A stretch of 64,000 nt of DNA from Welwitschia mirabilis (taxonomy: Eukaryota; Gnetophyta; Gnetopsida; Welwitschiales). This document shows, piece after piece, positions 1-12,400 of this stretch (the first letter of the stretch is position 1; each line of letters starts with the position of its first letter). Under the pieces are notes generated by a model. The model saw only the letters and a program-made list of their open reading frames with translations. It was not told where the DNA came from and did no database searches. Position numbers and translations under genes: made by a program. The DNA lies in the NCBI GenBank assembly GCA_051453625.1, contig JBOZIK010000001.1, positions 122,908,804 through 122,972,803 on the forward strand, in the 5' to 3' direction.

Positions 1-3000
1 ATAAGTTTGGTAACATATCATGGGGATCCACGGAAGGGATTGAAGCATGGGCGAAATTCAAGGATAGTTTCTAATTGCTAAACTATTTCAAGTGCAAACT
101 CTTTTCATTCACACATCAAAATTTAATTTTTGTGTTAAATGAACCTATGCATAAACATATTCAATGCTATGTGGAGCTTCCAAATCCTCCTATAATTTTC
201 AATTAGTAGGAAAAGAGGTTATTTCAAAGGTTGGCAATATTATTTATGATGTTTTTCCTCTAAGTGAGATTTCTAAGTTTTTGCAAAAATGCTACTATGT
301 ATAAGTTAAGCTTTAAGTGAAAGCATTCTTTCACTTTACAAGCTAGTGGATACATTTTCAATGAATAGTTTAAATACCTTATTTTATCCAACTCTTATAG
401 ATATTTTTGACATGAAGGCCATCACATTTTTCTATGTCAAGTTTTAGCTTATAAGAAAGAACATAATGGCATTCTTGTAAAGATTTTATTTTCTACCATA
501 ATTTTTTCATCTCCTTAAGCCACCTTTATTATTAGATAATACACTATAGATACCTTTTCTTCATCTTTATTGTATTTCAAAGTAATAAAGCAATCTCAAT
601 AATAATCTATTTCACTAAATTCATTGACTCTTATAACTACTATTACTCTACTATGATCTTAATTCATGATTCTAAGTCTCTTGCTTAATCTACTATTATC
701 ACAAAAGATGACAGCTTTATTGTTAGAAAATCCACTATAGTACCTTTTCTCCATCTTCTTTGCATTCCAAAGCAATGAGCCAATCTCAATAATAATATGT
801 TTCACTAAAGTTATTGACTCCTATAGCTACTATTACTCTACTATGACCTTAATTCATGCTTCTATATCTCTTGCTCAATCTACTGTTATCACAAGAGATG
901 ACAATGCTTTTAAGGATTGGTTGTACTAGTTAAAAACAAGTGTGTAAAGGTATCTTAGACATATGCTTAAGAGTCAACTTCCTCAGAAACATTAGATTCT
1001 AATTTTCTTATATAGTGTATGAATTCTTTTTAAGATCTCTCTAGTTCGTGAAAGTTGATAATCTTGTTATAGACCTTAATAAGTCTAGTACAAATAAAAC
1101 TCCCATTAATGACTCTTAAATATTATATCATGAAATTTCTAGGATCTAATAAATAAGCTCCAACATAAGAGAGCTAGTGATTTCCTCTCTAGATCTAACA
1201 CTCCTTTTAAATTTTTACTATTTTAAGAAGTAAAGATTTTTCCTAAAAAGCTTTTCTTTTTAGCAAAATTCTTTCTTCCTTACTTGTTATCTTGGTTACT
1301 AATCACAATAAAGGTAGAGGTGGTAAAGATATCCTTTTTTTTCCTTTTTGAATAGATAAATTCCTTTAATATAGCATATAATCTAGTCATAGAAGTGCCT
1401 AGGAAATTTTCCTCTTCGTTTATGATTTTTTTGGGATTTACCTTTTTCTATGCTCTTAATAATTAACATGATCATAATCAATTATGACAAGAACTTTATA
1501 TTATTTTTTCCCTTAGTTCTTTGGGATCATTAAAGATAATTTTAATATGTTTGAATTCATAGATGATAAAATTAAAATAATGCAATCTTTTATCTCCTAT
1601 GCTAAGTACTAGCATGAGCTTATTTTTAGGGAGAAAAAATATATATTGCTTGATATGGATGAATGATTATAACTCTTAGCATTTCTTTAATAAGTATTCT
1701 TTTAATAATTTCCACATTAGATAGGATTAAAGTTTTAATTGACTTAATAGGATTTATTTTTATCCCTTTATTTTTTATGGACTAATTCTCATGTTAAACA
1801 GCTTTAATATCCTACTTTATTCAACCATTATTTGAGTTATATTCAAATCAAAATCACTAGTACCTAGATGAGAATAACTAATCATTTCTTTTATTTGCAT
1901 GATAATTACTGGTACTCTTCAATTATGAATGATACTTTTTATAATCCTTAGAATGTGTATCTTAGGTTATATAAGTTGAATTATTTGGTAACAATACACT
2001 TCATATTAAGTGCATAAATTTACAAGATAATTTTATATACAAGTATCTTTTCAAGCAAAATTAAATCATTCAAAATGCAACAAAGAATGATAAATTATTC
2101 TTTCTAGCTTACTCGTGATCCTTCTAGTGCTTTCTTTCATGCTTGATTAACTAACATTAAGTTAGATTTTTCAAAGTTCAAAGTTTACGAAGAAGAGAGC
2201 ACTTTGATTAGGTTAAAATTCAAGATGAAATTTGCAAATTATTTTGAAATACATGGACCACAACAACATCTATAAAGATTAGATCACCTCTCCTTTGATG
2301 GGTTTTTGGTTATTGATCATGCTCAATTACTATCTTATCTTAGAGATCATTTTATATAATTAATGTAATGACTTTAGCTCATTTTAAGGATGCTACATGT
2401 TCATATCCTTATGTGACTTTTTCTGTATTTTCTCATATGTAGGATGAAGACATTACAATTAATGAATTAAAAATAGTTGCCTTTTGTATTTAAATTCAGA
2501 AGACACTAAGATATGATGGTTTGCCAATTCAGTTCTTCACAGATCATTAGGATCTTATTGAATAAGATCATTTTTTAATTATTTGAGAAGAAATTGAGGT
2601 CAATTCTTAAGGATAGTAATCTAAATTAAGGAATCATCCACTCACTTCCTAATCTAAGGGATTTTTCATAGATTGGTAATTAGTGTTCTATTATGTTATA
2701 ATCAAGTTTTTGTAAAATCTTGATTTCTAGAGATAATTAATCTCCTACATTAGACAATCTTTTTACTGTATGTTACTTTCTAAATTATGTGATAAATTTT
2801 GATATTAAATTTTTAAATCAAATCATTTTTGGTTAATTTAAGGCTTATGAAAATTAATGTTTAAACGTTATAATCAACAATGTTCCAGAATTATTATATC
2901 AAATGTATATCTTGGATTATCGGTCCTTGGATGGCCACCTAATTAATTAATCTTTCTTTTTAATAATTTTATAATTTTAATCAAACTTGATAATAATCAT

Positions 3001-3289
3001 GTAATGAGAATGCTTTATAAGGAAATAATTAATAGATAAAGGATGAATACAAATTGAAAATTAAATAATTAAATTTATGTATAGATATCAAAGTTAAGTT
3101 GGTAAATTAAAATTAACATGAAAATATAAAATAATATAAAAATATTTGCATTATTGACACATTTATTTTTCTCATTTATACATGTATCCTATCCAAGTAT
3201 AAAAAGTAACTTCTCTTGGTAAAAAGAAAGAAATAATGATATAATGATAGAGTACTATATTCAACTATGATATTTCTTACATTTACTTA
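1..3289. other. AT-rich stretch without a recognisable gene
   Basis: Very AT-rich DNA with stops in every frame. Apart from the tandem duplication at about 527-900 I recognise no gene, RNA or transposon domain. It may be decayed transposon sequence, but no diagnostic motif could be found by reading. Confidence 0.5.
527..900. repeat. Tandem duplication, two ~185-bp units
   Basis: Two adjacent units (about 527-706 and 713-900) share the same order of words: a start like TTATTGTTAGAAAATCCACT, then CAATCTCAATAATAAT, TTTCACTAAA, CTACTATTACTCTACTATGA and a TTATCACAARAGATGACA end. They are clearly related with scattered substitutions, so the duplication is old. No coding potential is seen. Confidence 0.8.
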
Positions 3290-6200
3290 TGATATTACTT
3301 TATCATGATTTATGGTGAGTTGATGGGTTATAATAAGCATGTAAGAAAGGACATGCATTCTTATCTATAACCTAAGAAGGATGAAAAGTACACTTTATTA
3401 TACCATGATTTTTACAGTTCTTAACATTTGTAAAAATATTTTACATTTATTTTTCTTATTCATTAAAATTGGAAAATTTTCTTATGATAACACATGGTAA
3501 TTTGTGCATTTATTATTTTTGCATGTTTTAGATTAATTAAATATGGTTATGAGCCTATGAAGGATTAATGATGAAGTAGCATAGGTAAATTATGTATATA
3601 ATTAATTTTGTTGATTAAAGAAAGACATTTACTCATCCTAGTTAGGTCAATGAGATTTCTTTTTTATGGATTAATATTTTTCAATTTTTATTGATCAATC
3701 CCTTTCAACTTTTATTTTTCATTGAGATATCTCTTCTAACTTTTCATTGATCCATCTTTTCCAAATAAACATGATTATATTATCTTGTAAGTAAAGGGAT
3801 GATAATGATCTTTAACCAATGCAATCAAGGAACTTTAGTCCATCATTTATCTACAAATAGAAATCTCTTATCCCTTTTAAAAATATTACTTCTCATCCCC
3901 CCATCTTTTATTTTTCTCATCCTTCTACTTGATGTGGACTTAAAGCTTGAAAGCTTAGAGTTTGAATCTTGAACACTTGAAGCGTAATATCTTGATAGCT
4001 TAAAGCTAAGGATGCTTGATCTTGGAACTTCAATAACATTCATCCATCAAGGAATCACTAACTTCTAATCCTTGTAAGTAAGCTCCTTTACTTAGGTTGC
4101 TCATATGATGATCTCTCTCTTAAGGATTCTAGTGGCATGATAAAATATTTCATTAGGCCCTTGTATATGGTTATTGTGGAATTATTTTATAATATTTTAT
4201 TTCCTTCCACTGACTCTCACCAAGAAGGTAGGGAGAAATAAGGAATCTCTTTAGATGCTTGCTGATAAAGGTTACTAATGGATCAGTATGATCAAATAAC
4301 CAATGGATTCACTATAACGTTTTAGTAACTTAAATAGTTTTACATCATACTATATTTTCATGCATTTTTTAGATTAATAAATAACTACATTTCATTAGAA
4401 TATACTTCCTACGGTGAAGTTCTTGATCCTTAAACTCTAATTAAGTTAGGCATTCTTTCATGTGAAAATCCTAAGGCTTATTGTATACAGTTATTTGAGT
4501 TGATATTGTAAATAAATTTTTATTTCTCATTCCTATATTGAAAATTGATTGTATTTAATTATTTATTTTATAAATTTCTATAATTTTTATGTTCAATAAT
4601 GTTTATCAAATTAAGTTCTAAACTTTAATTATAAGCTTTATGCATCTAATTCTATTAAAAATACCAAAAATGAGACCCTAACTTAAAAAGGTAATACCTC
4701 TTTAAAGATTAATCCAAATCTATAGAGAGTCCATTTATAAGTCTAAGGTCATGTTAAAAATAGAAAAATTAAAAAATAGTAATTTTATTAATAGTAAATA
4801 AATTTCTAGAAATTGTTTTATGAAACTACATTGAAAATAAACACAAAAAATAGTACTTAAGTAGTTGTATTTTTTAAGACTTAACAGTTAGTTCTAACTA
4901 GAAACAAAGTAATCAGTTTCATAATTTAAGCATTATGACTATTTTAGTGTAATATAGTAATCTGTCAATTTCAACATTGTAAGGCAGTTTTCACCCTTAA
5001 ATTATGAGTCTAGAAATTATGACCATTCTAGCATGACATAGCAATCTGTAAATACAACATTGTAAGGTAGTTTTTACACTTAAATTATGAGTTTATAAAA
5101 TATATTTATTTTCATCTTTAACTAATAAAATAAATTAGAAGGACTCATATTAGGAGTCTAGTTTAAAAAAAAGTAATCTACTTTATTCTTAAATTTATAA
5201 ATATTAATTATTAATTTTTAGTTTTAACCCTTAAAAATCTAAAAATAAATTATAATTAATTTTAGTAATTATATAAAATCATTTAATGAATGCATTCTAA
5301 GATGAAAAAGTCTAATAGTAATAATAATTAATATAATTTTAATTTTATATCATTTTCTTAATTAGGCATTGTTACTAAGGCCTTTGTTTTTAAGATTAAG
5401 CACATGATTTTAAGTATGAATGTGTAGTTCTCTTATGAGTAGATACTTGATCCTTCTAACATTTTTAATTCTAGATTTCTATAATATATATGTCCTTATT
5501 TAGACTTTTTTTCTACATAATTAAAATTAGTTAAGTTAGTATGAAATCGTGTATGAAGTATTACTCTTACAAATAGAATATTGGATATGCTAATGTGCTT
5601 TATTGAAAAAGTTTTCAATTATTATCATGTGAAAGAAGAAGTTGTTGTTTTTATTTAATAATTATATATTGATATAATTTCCAAGATAAAATATGTTTCT
5701 TTCATTTAGAAAAGAACATGAATATGTGTATGTGTATATACGCTAGTTGTTCTTACTTGATTATTAATAAAATGCATTTAATAAATTTAAAATTATTTAT
5801 TAGGTAATTAATAAAATAAATATTTATGTTAAATAGAATTTTTTGCTACATTTGTATGGTGTATTCATTCAACTAGATCAAGATAATATCAATAATTACT
5901 CATCCCCATACTTGGATTTCATCACCATGGTGAGTTGCATTACATCGCATTTTTCTCATAAACATTTTTGAAAGTGTATTTAATCATCATTCTTCTTTCC
6001 TATCAATGTATGAACTTACTCTAACTTAATATCTCGATCCCTTAATATCAAAGGATTATGTTGCACTATCTTGAGATGCTTCAAGGAAGCATGGATTATT
6101 TGTAATCATGCAACCATCTTGCATACCACCTGTTACCTTTTTGGTAATATATCAAAGTGAAGTTCAATAGTCAAGCCATGTTTGAATAATTTAGAACCTA

Positions 6201-6520
6201 AAGTAGAACCAACTCATGTCTAGATGATGGTCAAATATTGAGTTAAAATGCCATTAATAGGAGTTTTAACCTCTTATTATATTGGTTGAGCATTAACTTA
6301 AAATATATCCATGTTTTCATTAAATAAGTTTATGTCTCTTCAACTATTTATAAGATATTCTTGTATGGCAAAAAACTAAGAGGAATAATCAAAAATATGA
6401 CATCACTTTTGTTTAAAAACCAAACTAATATTATTTGATTACATAAGTAATAATTATTTGTCTTTATCATCTAAAATGTACTAATAACAGATAGGTAAGG
6501 ATTTATCCTAAGTTCTACTA
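3290..6520. repeat. Large dispersed repeat, copy 1 (unknown class)
   Basis: This block recurs in the same orientation at about 14860-18470. Matching landmarks, in order: a CATGCATTCTTATC...ACCATGA stretch (3350-3410), a leader-like stretch rich in AGCTTAGAGCTTG words (3940-4060), an AAATAAACACA...ACTTAA stretch (4835-4900), and a TTTCATCACCA(T/A)GGTGAGT stretch (5918-5945) followed by conserved sequence to about 6520. Homology is patchy and strongly diverged. No transposon protein is recognised. It runs into an AT microsatellite and an assembly gap. Confidence 0.6.
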
Positions 6521-6535
6521 GTTACTTAAACAAAT

Positions 6536-6540
<5 letters not shown>

Positions 6541-6595
<55 letters not shown>
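6541..6595. repeat. (AT)n microsatellite running into a gap
   Basis: Uninterrupted AT dinucleotide run ending exactly where an 815-base N run (6596-7410) starts. The microsatellite probably broke the assembly, so its true length is unknown. Confidence 0.95.
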
Positions 6596-7410
6596 NNNNN
6601 NNNNNNNNNNNNNNNNNNNNNNNNNNNNNNNNNNNNNNNNNNNNNNNNNNNNNNNNNNNNNNNNNNNNNNNNNNNNNNNNNNNNNNNNNNNNNNNNNNNN
6701 NNNNNNNNNNNNNNNNNNNNNNNNNNNNNNNNNNNNNNNNNNNNNNNNNNNNNNNNNNNNNNNNNNNNNNNNNNNNNNNNNNNNNNNNNNNNNNNNNNNN
6801 NNNNNNNNNNNNNNNNNNNNNNNNNNNNNNNNNNNNNNNNNNNNNNNNNNNNNNNNNNNNNNNNNNNNNNNNNNNNNNNNNNNNNNNNNNNNNNNNNNNN
6901 NNNNNNNNNNNNNNNNNNNNNNNNNNNNNNNNNNNNNNNNNNNNNNNNNNNNNNNNNNNNNNNNNNNNNNNNNNNNNNNNNNNNNNNNNNNNNNNNNNNN
7001 NNNNNNNNNNNNNNNNNNNNNNNNNNNNNNNNNNNNNNNNNNNNNNNNNNNNNNNNNNNNNNNNNNNNNNNNNNNNNNNNNNNNNNNNNNNNNNNNNNNN
7101 NNNNNNNNNNNNNNNNNNNNNNNNNNNNNNNNNNNNNNNNNNNNNNNNNNNNNNNNNNNNNNNNNNNNNNNNNNNNNNNNNNNNNNNNNNNNNNNNNNNN
7201 NNNNNNNNNNNNNNNNNNNNNNNNNNNNNNNNNNNNNNNNNNNNNNNNNNNNNNNNNNNNNNNNNNNNNNNNNNNNNNNNNNNNNNNNNNNNNNNNNNNN
7301 NNNNNNNNNNNNNNNNNNNNNNNNNNNNNNNNNNNNNNNNNNNNNNNNNNNNNNNNNNNNNNNNNNNNNNNNNNNNNNNNNNNNNNNNNNNNNNNNNNNN
7401 NNNNNNNNNN

Positions 7411-8320
7411 CTAGTAGCTATACTCTAAGTAATGTAGTTGTAACTTTGACGGACCTCTAGTGAGTAAATAATACTAATCAGATGTACTTCTCATTAACCT
7501 TGACTATGCTAAAGCATATGATCAAATTTAATGGCACTCTCTTTTTCACATTATGCAAAAATTGAGATTTATTCATTATCTCCTTTACATGCTTCATTTC
7601 ATATTTTAGAATGATAATTCTTGTGTTGCTACATATTATGTGATTAGTTCATATTTTCCAATTCAATGTTCTTATTCATTAGGATTGTCCTTTTGAACCT
7701 TACTTGTTCATCATAATAGTTGAATTTTTTTAAAAATCATATTTAGCAAGATAATTACAATTAACAGATTAAAGGGATTATTCTTATGAGGGTTACAAAT
7801 TAACTTTTAAATATACAATTTCCAGATGGTTTCTTCTTCCTTATGGAAAATCACATAGGAAGTATCAATTGGTTTCTTTACCAATATAATTAAACCTTCT
7901 ATTAATTATTCTAAGTCTTTATTTTATAGTTATAAAGGTAATTATCAAAACATGAACAAACAATTATTTACATAAATTATAGGATAAGGATACCATCAAG
8001 CTTTTAAGAGTTCCTTTTAGTTTTGATGTTCCCCATTTTCTCTCTAGGATTAAGTAGTTTAAAAACTTGATAAGAAGATAAATAAAGTAAAAAATAAATT
8101 AAAAATATTAATTTTGTACATTCGTCTATCCTTTCTTATACACATGTTTATTATTCTTCATGCTGGGATCCTTCCTTTTTAGCTCATCAAAAATTAGAGA
8201 GGCTTTTTAAAAATTTTAAGTAATTATTAACAAACTTAAATCAAGTCTTTTATTAAGTTTCTTGTTAAAGCTACCTAAAGATCGAGGTGGTCTAGGATTT
8301 CTTAACTCTTTTAAGTAAGG
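7411..8320 (+). pseudogene. L1-type LINE reverse transcriptase remnant (plus strand)
   Basis: Just after the gap one frame reads LLINLDYAKAYDQI (about 7470-7515). This matches the DFAKAYDRVEW block of plant L1-type LINE reverse transcriptase. Near 8275-8310 another frame reads PKDRGGLGFLN, the conserved GGLG motif found C-terminal to the RT domain in these elements. Several stops and frameshifts lie between them, so this is a dead fragment. The part upstream of the AKAYD block is lost in, or before, the N run. Family assignment rests on motif recognition only. Confidence 0.7.
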
Positions 8321-8650
8321 TCTAATGCTTATAGTCAAATGATTATTTTACCACTTGTAAATAAATTATATTATGGATATCCTTTTATAGTTAATATTAT
8401 AATATGAATGTCCTACTAATAGAACATTTTAGAAAGACATGCATATATTTTCGTAATTAAAATTTTTTAACCATACTATGTTAATCTCCTAGGTACACAT
8501 GTCTTTAGAAGAAGCTAGTCTTAGTGGAAAATTATACATTCTTACTTTAAGGGGAAGAAAATAATCATCCCCCCATCTGTGCTCTAAACATTTCTCCTTA
8601 AAGGATTTTTCTCTCTTCCTCTTTCTTTCTTCCTCCCTCTCTCCCTTTCC

Positions 8651-8706
<56 letters not shown>

Positions 8707-10195
8707 ACTCGCTCGCTCCCTCACTCACTCACTCTTACACTCTCTCTCACATACACACACTTTCTCTCTCTCTTTCTCTCTCACTCTCTCACACACACAC
8801 ATAATCTAATTACTATTACTAATCTTAGATTAGTTGTGTATTAACATTAGATAGGCATTATCACACCTGTTTCTCTTAGATCAACAAGATAATATATTTC
8901 CTAAAACACTTTTAAATACTTATATGAAATTCTCCAATTATATTTAATTGATTTATTTGACTATGTACCTTTATTATTTAGTCAATATGTATGGGTAGTG
9001 TTCTTCAATATGTCTTTAAAGATTTACATTATTCTAATAACTCAATAGTTTTCTTAAGTTTCTTAAGCAATTTTTGACACTTGTAGCTAAATGGTTATTT
9101 CAATAATTATAGATAAATGATCTTATTGGTTACTTTTCATAGTTGACACTACAATAGTCCTATCCTTCCAATTAACCTTTCTAGAAAGGCACACATTTTT
9201 TAATTGGATCTTTTACCCCCACTGTGTTAATCTCTCGAGCAAACATGACTTTAGAAGCATGTGATACTAATGGAAAAGTTTCCATTTTTACATTAAAAGG
9301 AAGAAAATAATCATCCCTACATTCTTACTTTAGAACATCTCTTATTAGTGGTTATCTCATTTTATCAAGATCAAGTTACTTTTTTAACCCCAGTTTAGCT
9401 ACGTCTTAGCATCAAAAAGGCATTCTTACATATGCTTATCTTAGATTAATAAGTTAATAGATTTCTTGGGATACTTTCAAATACTAATATGAAACTTCTC
9501 CAATTATGTTTAATTATTTTAATTATTTATGTACCTTCTTTATTTAATCAATATCTAATGGATACCTTCAACAACTCTTCAAAGATTTTCATTATTCCCA
9601 TGGATCAAGAGTTTTCTTTATTCTTCTAAGCAAAGTTTAATGCTTGTAGCCAAATGATTATTTCAACACTTATAGACAAATGATCTTATTTGTGCCTTTT
9701 TTATCTTTGATACTAAAATAGAACTATTCTACTAATTGAACATTTCTAGAAAAGCATATAATTTTTAATTAGATATTTTGCCCTAATTATGTTAATCTCC
9801 TAGGCACAAATGTCTTTAGAAGTATTTGGTGCTAATGGAAAATTTTGCATTCTTACGTTAAGGAGGAAAAAATAACCATTCATCCATCCTTTATTTATAA
9901 TATTTCTTCTTATGTATCTATCTCACTACATTTTCTATCACTGACCCTAGGTTAGCTATGTGTTAGCATCAAAAAGGCGTTATCTCAATTGCTTTTCCTA
10001 GATTAGTAACCTAATTGATTTCTTGGAATGCTTTCAAATACTTACATTACACTTCTCCAAATATGTTTAATTTTTTAAATGATTATGTACCTTTTTTATT
10101 TAGTTAATCTCTAGGTATAATGCTCTTCATAGTTCTTCAAAGGTTTTCATTATTCTAATAGCTTAGAATTTTTATTGCATAAGGCTCTCATCCCA
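8316..10195 (+). repeat. Three diverged tandem copies of the LINE 3' segment
   Basis: Three successive units (about 8316-9075, 9076-9635 and 9636-10195) each contain, in order, a TTGTAGCYAAATGGTTATTT-like block, a GTTAATCTCCTAGG-like block, a TTTAGAAG...TAATGGAAAA block, and ACATTAAAAGGAAGAAAATAATCATCC. The basic period is about 560 bp. Unit 1 is longer because it holds a CT/CA microsatellite. The start of unit 1 follows the LINE GGLG motif directly, so the repeated unit is the LINE C-terminal and 3' region. Confidence 0.7.
8581..8801. repeat. CT-rich microsatellite with CA patches
   Basis: Pyrimidine tract with a long pure (CT)n core (about 8655-8701), followed by TCAC, CTCG and CACA variants. 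An Arg-Glu repeat reading on the opposite strand is only a translation of this microsatellite. Confidence 0.95.
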
Positions 10196-12400
10196 TTCAA
10201 GCTCATTCATGATCCGACTACTATGTTATCTGATTGCAATTGAATATGGAACTAGTAAGAGGCTATGCTCCTTTAAATTACTACTTTCAAAAATATCTAG
10301 TAAACTCTTACAATTTCTAAAATAAAACATCTATTATGGTATCTTTTTTATTAAGGTTTAGCAATTAGTTAATATCTATAACATTCAGGTTTTTCAGACT
10401 TTTGATCCCTTAATATGAGCATCAAGACAATTTTATTCATATATTTTTTCTTTGTCATTTTACTAGATACACCTAGATATGAACATGCTACATCTTCCAA
10501 GATATAAATGTTGTATATTCTATGGTATTCTTTGGCTCTTTGCCAAATACCAATAGACATCTTTAGTTTCTCTGAAAAATGGTCCATGTGATTATGCTAT
10601 TTCACATCTCCAAATAGCAATGTGATATTATTTTTTTGAGGGTGAATTAATCTCTTTCTCCTTCTCTCCTTATTGGAGAACAAATTAATATCTTATGTCA
10701 TATTTAATTTAATTTTAAATTCACACACAAATGTAAAAGGGTCAATTAAAATTCAACTATCTAATGCAACTATTTGAGACTGCTTTGAGTAGTATCCTTG
10801 TATACCAGAATAGGCTTTTCTCTACTTGTATTTATTTATATTGTTTTTATAACTGTCCTTCTTTGGTTTGATTTAGGCCTTTAATTTATCTTATCTAATG
10901 GTGAACTTGATTATAATTTTGTTAGCATTTTGTAAATACATTATTTCTTGGTACTTTAATGCAATACTATTCAGGGTTTCTCTTGAACTATTTATGCTTT
11001 TATTTTAATAAATACTAATTAATAATATTTAAATAATTAAAAGTATTTTTAAATAAAGTACCAATTATATGAACAAAGTAAACCATATTTACAAGTGAGG
11101 TGATTATGCCCTAGTAAGAACCCTTAAAAAAAATATTATCTCTAGGAATCAGGAGAAACTAGCAAAAGTATAGAGCTAGTGGGGTGATTGTGCCCTTTGA
11201 AATAGACTAGTTCCACAACACAAAAGAAAATTGACTAGGGAAAACTTACCCTATCATAATACATTAAATAGTCTAATTAAAAACAAATTTCAAAAAATGA
11301 TAACAAAATTGTGAAAATGACATTTGGCATAAACTATATTATGAAGCCTAGCACTCGATGCTAATAGTGATATCCTTTGTCTTGCATGTGGATAACTTCT
11401 CCATTTCTTAAAATCACAATATATTCCACATTGCTAAGTGCTAGAAAACCTCTAGCACTACATTAATCTCCTACATTTACCTAATTTCTCATACCTTTTA
11501 TTATGCCAAGCTTATCATATGCTTGTTAAGATGTAGTTTTAACAATAAGGAATGATGTTTTTAAATGACCTATTTTTTCAAGGAATAATAAACCAAGTCC
11601 AAGATGTTAAATAGAGATTTTAAAAGTGAGTTTAGAACCACCATAGTGGAATCACGTAGTGCTTCCTTCTTAATAAAATTCTCTTTTTCTAAAGATAATT
11701 TGGCATTAACAGTAGGAGGAGAAGGATTTCTTTTAGGAGAAGGAAAAGAAAAACCTAAGGCCAGAGGTGGAGTAATTCATCTTAGTATATCCCCATTTAA
11801 AAGCTACTAATATTGTTCTTCTAAATTTAAGGTAAATCCCCTTTCCTCACTTATCTTTAAATCTTTCACTTGTTACTATTTTTCTACTTCTTATGACTTA
11901 AAGGAGGAGGGCCTTGAAAATAATCATTAGAATGCATCTGCCATAGGATTTGAGAACAATGGCTTTTGGTAAGCACTAAAATGAAAATATAAACATTAAT
12001 AAAAGCCCCATCTTGGAAAAACCACAAAATAAAAATGTAGAACTTTCACGTAGCATGGTCTCCTGAGTTAATCAAATGCTTATTAATCATTTCTACTTTA
12101 AGTTATCATGGTTGAGGAATGGAAATGTTTGATAAATATCTAATATTAAGGTAGACTGGTTTCATATCATAAAATGAGGCTACAACCAACTACCTTTTCA
12201 AATTAGGGCATAGAATTTTACCCTTATTTAAAGACTTCAATAAATTAGCAATTGAGTCTCGTGTTATAGTTATTTATGTTTTCATGAAACTGATAGTATC
12301 TTCTCTCCAATGGAAAAATAATTCCACTATGCTCTAGCTTAATGAGTCTTTCATTTTATGTAGCATTATCTTCTATCCTCTCTATACAAAGAGGTTCTTA
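10196..12400. other. AT-rich stretch, no gene seen
   Basis: Follows the third LINE-tail unit and precedes the minus-strand LINE reverse transcriptase. Short readings at 10369-10587 (minus) and 11604-11810 (plus) lack a recognisable domain and are not called. The right part may hold the decayed 3' end of the minus-strand LINE, but I could not identify it. Confidence 0.4.

Noticed and set aside
8489-8704. 71-residue Arg-Glu repeat protein on the minus strand
   Set aside because: It is the translation of a (CT)n microsatellite and has no non-repetitive domain.
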